The notes below the pieces were generated by a model. That model had not been told where the DNA came from, searched no databases, and worked only from the letters and a program-made list of their open reading frames with translations. DNA of 64,000 nucleotides from Mactra quadrangularis (lineage: Eukaryota; Mollusca; Bivalvia; Venerida; Mactridae): the NCBI GenBank assembly GCA_025267735.1, contig CM046294.1, forward strand, positions 35,371,222 through 35,435,221, read 5' to 3'. This document shows positions 61,101 through 64,000 of this stretch, piece by piece. Made by a program: the position numbers and the translations under genes. Numbering within the stretch: position 1 is the stretch's first letter; each line of letters opens with the position of its first letter.

Positions 61101-64000
61101 GGGAAAATGTGTTTAAACAAGTAAGTAACTACATTCAGGTACCAAAAAACGCGTGCAAACCTCGGGACACCAGGATGAGGCGCCTGTTTTTGCTGTTCTA
61201 TAGCCATATATAGCCATATTGCACGGTATACTTTGCGGCTCTGTTGCCATGGCGCACCTCGGTGTGCGAATGTGATTTTTTGCAGTTAGGTTGCTAACCA
61301 TCTAGGGCACCTGAAAAACGTGTTTAAACACCAAACCCACCACGTTTAGGTACCGAGAATACCCGTGCAAATCTCGGGACACCAGGATGAGGGGCGACTT
61401 TGGGGCTCTGTAGCCACTGCGCATCTCACTGCGCAGGTATGATTTTTGTGTAAATAGGTTGCTAACTACGTAGGGCATCGGGAAAATGTGTTTAAACAAG
61501 TAAGTAACTACATTCAGGTACCAAAAAACGCGTGCAAACCTCGGGACACCAGGATGAGGCGCCTGTTTTTGCTGTTCTATAGCCATATATAGCCATATTG
61601 CACGGTATACTTTGCGGCTCTGTTGCCATGGCGCACCTCGGTGTGCGAATGTGATTTTTTGCAGTTAGGTTGCTAACCATCTAGGGCACCTGAAAAACGT
61701 GTTTAAACACCAAACCCACCACGTTTAGGTACCGAGAATACCCGTGCAAATCTCGGGACACCAGGATGAGGGGCGACTTTGGGGCTCTGTAGCCACTGCG
61801 CATCTCACTGCGCAGGTATGATTTTTGTGTAAATAGGTTGCTAACTACGTAGGGCATCGGGAAAATGTGTTTAAACAAGTAAGTAACTACATTCAGGTAC
61901 CAAAAAACGTGTGCAAACCTCGGGACACCAGGATGAGGCGCCTGTTTTTGCTGTTCTATAGCCATATATAGCCATATTGCACGGTATACTTTGCGGCTCT
62001 GTTGCCATGGCGCACCTCGGTGTGCGAATGTGATTTTTTGCAGTTAGGTTGCTAACCATCTAGGGCACCTGAAAAACGTGTTTAAACACCAAACCCACCA
62101 CGTTTAGGTACCGAGAATACCCGTGCAAATCTCGGGACACCAGGATGAGGGGCGACTTTGGGGCTCTGTAGCCACTGCGCATCTCACTGCGCAGGTATGA
62201 TTTTTGTGTAAATAGGTTGCTAACTACGTAGGGCATCGGGAAAATGTGTTTAAACAAGTAAGTAACTACATTCAGGTACCAAAAAACGCGTGCAAACCTC
62301 GGGACACCAGGATGAGGCGCCTGTTTTTGCTGTTCTATAGCCATATATAGCCATATTGCACGGTATACTTTGCGGCTCTGTTGCCATGGCGCACCTCGGT
62401 GTGCGAATGTGATTTTTTGCAGTTAGGTTGCTAACCATCTAGGGCACCTGAAAAACGTGTTTAAACACCAAACCCACCACGTTTAGGTACCGAGAATACC
62501 CGTGCAAATCTCGGGACACCAGGATGAGGGGCGACTTTGGGGCTCTGTAGCCACTGCGCATCTCACTGCGCAGGTATGATTTTTGTGTAAATAGGTTGCT
62601 AACTACGTAGGGCATCGGGAAAATGTGTTTAAACAAGTAAGTAACTACATTCAGGTACCAAAAAACGCGTGCAAACCTCGGGACACCAGGATGAGGCGCC
62701 TGTTTTTGCTGTTCTATAGCCATATATAGCCATATTGCACGGTATACTTTGCGGCTCTGTTGCCATGGCGCACCTCGGTGTGCGAATGTGATTTTTTGCA
62801 GTTAGGTTGCTAACCATCTAGGGCACCTGAAAAACGTGTTTAAACACCAAACCCACCACGTTTAGGTACCGAGAATACCCGTGCAAATCTCGGGACACCA
62901 GGATGAGGGGCGACTTTGGGGCTCTGTAGCCACTGCGCATCTCACTGCGCAGGTATGATTTTTGTGTAAATAGGTTGCTAACTACGTAGGGCATCGGGAA
63001 AATGTGTTTTAAACAAGTAAGTAACTACATTCAGGTACCAAAAAACGCGTGCAAACCTCGGGACACCAGGATGAGGCGCCTGTTTTTGCTGTTCTATAGC
63101 CATATATAGCCATATTGCACGGTATACTTTGCGGCTCTGTTGCCATGGCGCACCTCGGTGTGCGAATGTGATTTTTTGCAGTTAGGTTGCTAACCATCTA
63201 GGGCACCTGAAAAACGTGTTTAAACACCAAACCCACCACGTTTAGGTACCGAGAATACCCGTGCAAATCTCGGGACACCAGGATGAGGGGCGACTTTGGG
63301 GCTCTGTAGCCACTGCGCATCTCACTGCGCAGGTATGATTTTTGTGTAAATAGGTTGCTAACTACGTAGGGCATCGGGGAAAATGTGTTTAAACAAGTAA
63401 GTAACTACATTCAGGTACCAAAAAACGCGTGCAAACCTCGGGACACCAGGATGAGGCGCCTGTTTTTGCTGTTCTATAGCCATATATAGCCATATTGCAC
63501 GGTATACTTTGCGGCTCTGTTGCCATGGCGCACCTCGGTGTGCGAATGTGATTTTTTGCAGTTAGGTTGCTAACCATCTAGGGCACCTGAAAAACGTGTT
63601 TAAACACCAAACCCACCACGTTTAGGTACCGAGAATACCCGTGCAAATCTCGGGACACCAGGATGAGGGGCGACTTTGGGGCTCTGTAGCCACTGCGCAT
63701 CTCACTGCGCAGGTATGATTTTTGTGTAAATAGGTTGCTAACTACGTAGGGCATCGGGAAAATGTGTTTAAACAAGTAAGTAACTACATTCAGGTACCAA
63801 AAAACGCGTGCAAACCTCGGGACACCAGGATGAGGCGCCTGTTTTTGCTGTTCTATAGCCATATATAGCCATATTGCACGGTATACTTTGCGGCTCTGTT
63901 GCCATGGCGCACCTCGGTGTGCGAATGTGATTTTTTGCAGTTAGGTTGCTAACCATCTAGGGCACCTGAAAAACGTGTTTAAACACCAAACCCACCACGT
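49157..64000 (-). repeat. Right satellite array, second subfamily, inverted, about 39 copies, continues past the window
   Basis: On the minus strand this is the same 379-bp unit with identical half lengths (168 and 211 bp), but a distinct subfamily: I count about 18 differences in the 168-bp B half. Spacing is exactly 379 bp over 16 periods from 51825 to 57889; only a handful of one-base indels occur in the whole stretch (for example near 50876, 58219, 59964 and 63009). Open frames of 94 and 62 codons (157 where a stop is lost) recur passively with the unit. Confidence 0.97.
49161..49539 (-). repeat. Representative unit of the right-array subfamily
   Basis: Half-unit starts (GCTAAC on this strand) fall at 49161, 49329 and 49540, giving 168 + 211 bp. 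Subfamily-diagnostic block on the minus strand: CCTCATCCTGGTGTCCCGAG, present in both halves, where the left array has versions ending GTGTCGGGAG. Confidence 0.9.

Noticed and set aside
49170..63956. Recurring 94-, 62- and 157-codon frames in the right array as genes
   Set aside because: Passive open frames of the satellite unit. The 157-codon case arises from a single stop-codon substitution.

Overview
The window is eukaryotic repeat-rich DNA, most likely from a bivalve mollusc. That assignment is an inference: it rests on an HSPA12-type Hsp70 exon (a family expanded in bivalves), APE-type LINEs (one with a 2A-like motif), tRNA-derived SINEs whose tail ends in a 'gacgttaa'/'ggcgttaa' plus A-rich block, generally AT-rich DNA, and a very long satellite. 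No intact host gene is visible and nothing looks prokaryotic.

Region 1-23,904 is a mosaic of mobile-element debris. A minus-strand LINE (LINE-A, 1-2043) leaves the window at its left edge. It is broken by a frameshift, an in-frame stop and a nested SINE with an 8-bp target-site duplication. The next 3.5 kb has no gene but holds at least seven near-identical copies of the motif GTAACGGAAATTT. Then come a TA-flanked Tc1/mariner- or pogo-like MITE (5582-6043), a 1.4-kb element with GGGCC-type inverted ends (11582-12956) plus an orphan end of the same family (about 6440-6505), three tRNA-related Pol III-type segments, a SINE tail, one HSPA12-like exon (10495-10833, minus), a degraded helix-hairpin-helix ORF and LINE ORF1 remnant on the plus strand (14.2-15.7 kb), and a second minus-strand LINE (LINE-B, 16252-19498) with an ORF1 carrying a PHD-like finger and coiled coil, and an APE endonuclease, but no reverse transcriptase. 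A 5S rRNA-like remnant lies at about 20.48 kb.

Region 23,905-64,000 is dominated by one satellite family in two arrays. The unit is 379 bp and is itself a diverged dimer of a 211-bp half (A) and a 168-bp half (B). The left array (23,905-45,604, about 57 units, plus orientation) runs into a 100-N scaffold gap. After 3.45 kb of AT-rich spacer containing a 52-bp minisatellite, the right array (49,157 to beyond 64,000, about 39 units) carries a distinct subfamily in the opposite orientation. Part of the left array shows an extra layer, a 758-bp period. From about 30.48 kb to the gap the left array accumulates single-base insertions, most simply explained as unpolished long-read sequence. The relative orientation of the arrays is only as reliable as the scaffold join.

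The elements do not work together as a system. The most interesting material is the nested satellite architecture, with apparent homogenisation between the halves of each subfamily, and the unexplained 13-bp motif cluster at 2.8-5.2 kb.
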